A stretch of DNA of 6,524 bases from contig JAIRVN010000089.1 of assembly GCA_031253875.1 (NCBI GenBank), positions 1 through 6,524 on the forward strand, given 5' to 3'. Position numbers and translations under genes: made by a program. Numbering within the stretch: position 1 is the first letter of the stretch; each line of letters begins with the position of its first letter. The notes under the pieces are model-generated. The model was given only the letters and a program-made list of their open reading frames with translations. It was not told where the DNA came from and made no database searches. Below, in pieces: positions 5,851 through 6,524 of the stretch. Origin of the DNA: Deltaproteobacteria bacterium. Lineage in GTDB: Bacteria > Desulfobacterota > Desulfovibrionia > Desulfovibrionales > Desulfovibrionaceae.

Positions 5851-6524
5851 ATGGCACGACAGGAAGGGCGAAATTTTTTTCTGGATCGGCCGATCTTCTC
5901 CACGGTTATTTCCCTGCTGATCCTCCTGGTCGGCACGCTGTCCATCGTAGCGTTGCCTGTGGCGCAGTATCCGGATTTGGTGCCTCCGCAGATAGTTGTG
6001 TCAGCATATTATCCGGGCGCGTCCGCGGAAACCATCGCCCAAACCGTCGCAGCCCCCTTGGAGGTGCAGATCAACGGCGTGGACAATATGCTCTACATGA
6101 CCTCCGTCAGTGCCGGCGGCAACGGCAGCATGAACATCAACGTTTTTTTCAAGCTGGGCACGAATCCGGACATGGCCCAGGTCATGGTCAACAACCGGGT
6201 GCAGATCGCCAGCGCGCAACTACCGGAGGAGGTGCGCCGCCAAGGCGTTTCCGTGCTTAAAAGGTCTCCGGCCATCCTGCTCATGGTGACCTTGACCTCC
6301 CCGGATGGACGCTTTAACGAGCTGTATCTGCATAACTATATGCTGGTGAACGTGCTGGATGAAATCAAACGCATCCCGGGAGTGGGCGATGCCACCATCT
6401 TCGGCCTGTATGACTACTCCATGCGCATCTGGCTGCAGCCCGACAAGCTGGCGAAATACCGGCTCACCCCGGCGGACGTGCAGGGCGCCATTCAGGATCA
6501 GAACGCCCAGTTCAGCCCCGGCCG
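5851..6524 (+). CDS. RND efflux transporter permease, AcrB/MexB (HAE1) type, N-terminal part
   Basis: The frame opens at ATG 5851 and is still open at the right edge, giving 224 codons of a protein that is normally about 1,040 residues. The start reads [19 protein letters not shown], the hallmark N-terminus of this family (NFFxDRPIF). TM1 spans about residues 15-35, followed by [34 protein letters not shown] (76-85), [22 protein letters not shown] and [24 protein letters not shown]. These cover the first transmembrane helix, the PN1 porter subdomain and part of PN2 of AcrB. The gap to the adaptor's TAG is 2 bp and the preceding ribosome site is weak (CAGGG), so translation is probably coupled to the adaptor gene. 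The pump would sit in the inner membrane as a proton-driven trimer exporting hydrophobic or amphiphilic compounds. An outer-membrane factor gene may follow outside the window. Confidence 0.95.
   Translation, partial: MARQEGRNFFLDRPIFSTVISLLILLVGTLSIVALPVAQYPDLVPPQIVVSAYYPGASAETIAQTVAAPLEVQINGVDNMLYMTSVSAGGNGSMNINVFFKLGTNPDMAQVMVNNRVQIASAQLPEEVRRQGVSVLKRSPAILLMVTLTSPDGRFNELYLHNYMLVNVLDEIKRIPGVGDATIFGLYDYSMRIWLQPDKLAKYRLTPADVQGAIQDQNAQFSPG

Noticed and set aside
4604..5857. Long open frame (417 codons) on the minus strand opposite the efflux adaptor gene
   Set aside because: It is a mirror frame of a clearly recognised gene, is rich in His/Arg/Gly without family-like motifs, and the plus-strand adaptor has a ribosome site, signal peptide and full domain order.

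Overview
The window is ordinary Gram-negative chromosomal DNA of moderate to high GC. The lipobox lipoproteins, a periplasmic solute-binding protein and an AcrAB-type RND efflux pump all require a cell with two membranes. The codon style and gene mix would fit a gut or sediment Desulfovibrionaceae-like deltaproteobacterium, but that is a weak guess and nothing in the sequence proves it. I see no rRNA, tRNA, CRISPR array, insertion sequence, prophage or attachment site.

Layout. (1) Positions 2-556 (+) hold the C-terminal part of a GntR/HutC-type (UTRA) regulator, cut by the left edge. (2) Positions 3339-564 (-) hold a two-gene unit: a mandelate-racemase-subgroup enolase-superfamily enzyme followed by a family-5 (oligopeptide/dipeptide type) ABC substrate-binding protein. 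The regulator runs tail-to-tail into this unit with a 7-bp gap. (3) Positions 3970-3458 (-) encode a small proline/alanine-rich lipoprotein of unknown function. (4) Positions 4418-4050 (-) encode a YbjQ-like (UPF0145/DUF74) protein. (5) Positions 4661-6524 (+), divergent from the YbjQ-like gene, encode an RND efflux adaptor lipoprotein and, 2 bp later, the start of its AcrB-type pump, which runs off the right edge.

How the genes may work together. The regulator, enzyme and binding protein look like a small catabolic cassette: the binding protein would capture a solute in the periplasm, the enzyme would racemise, epimerise or dehydrate a carboxylate, and the regulator would sense a ligand and control the unit. 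A promoter-like TTGACA-N17-TAGAAC overlaps an inverted repeat just upstream of the enzyme gene, a plausible operator. No ABC permease or ATPase gene lies in the window, so the binding protein either borrows a permease or depends on genes outside it. The efflux operon is a separate unit. The most interesting items are the uncharacterised substrate of the cassette, the candidate operator, and several leader-RNA structures. I found no clear evidence of a wholly new system.
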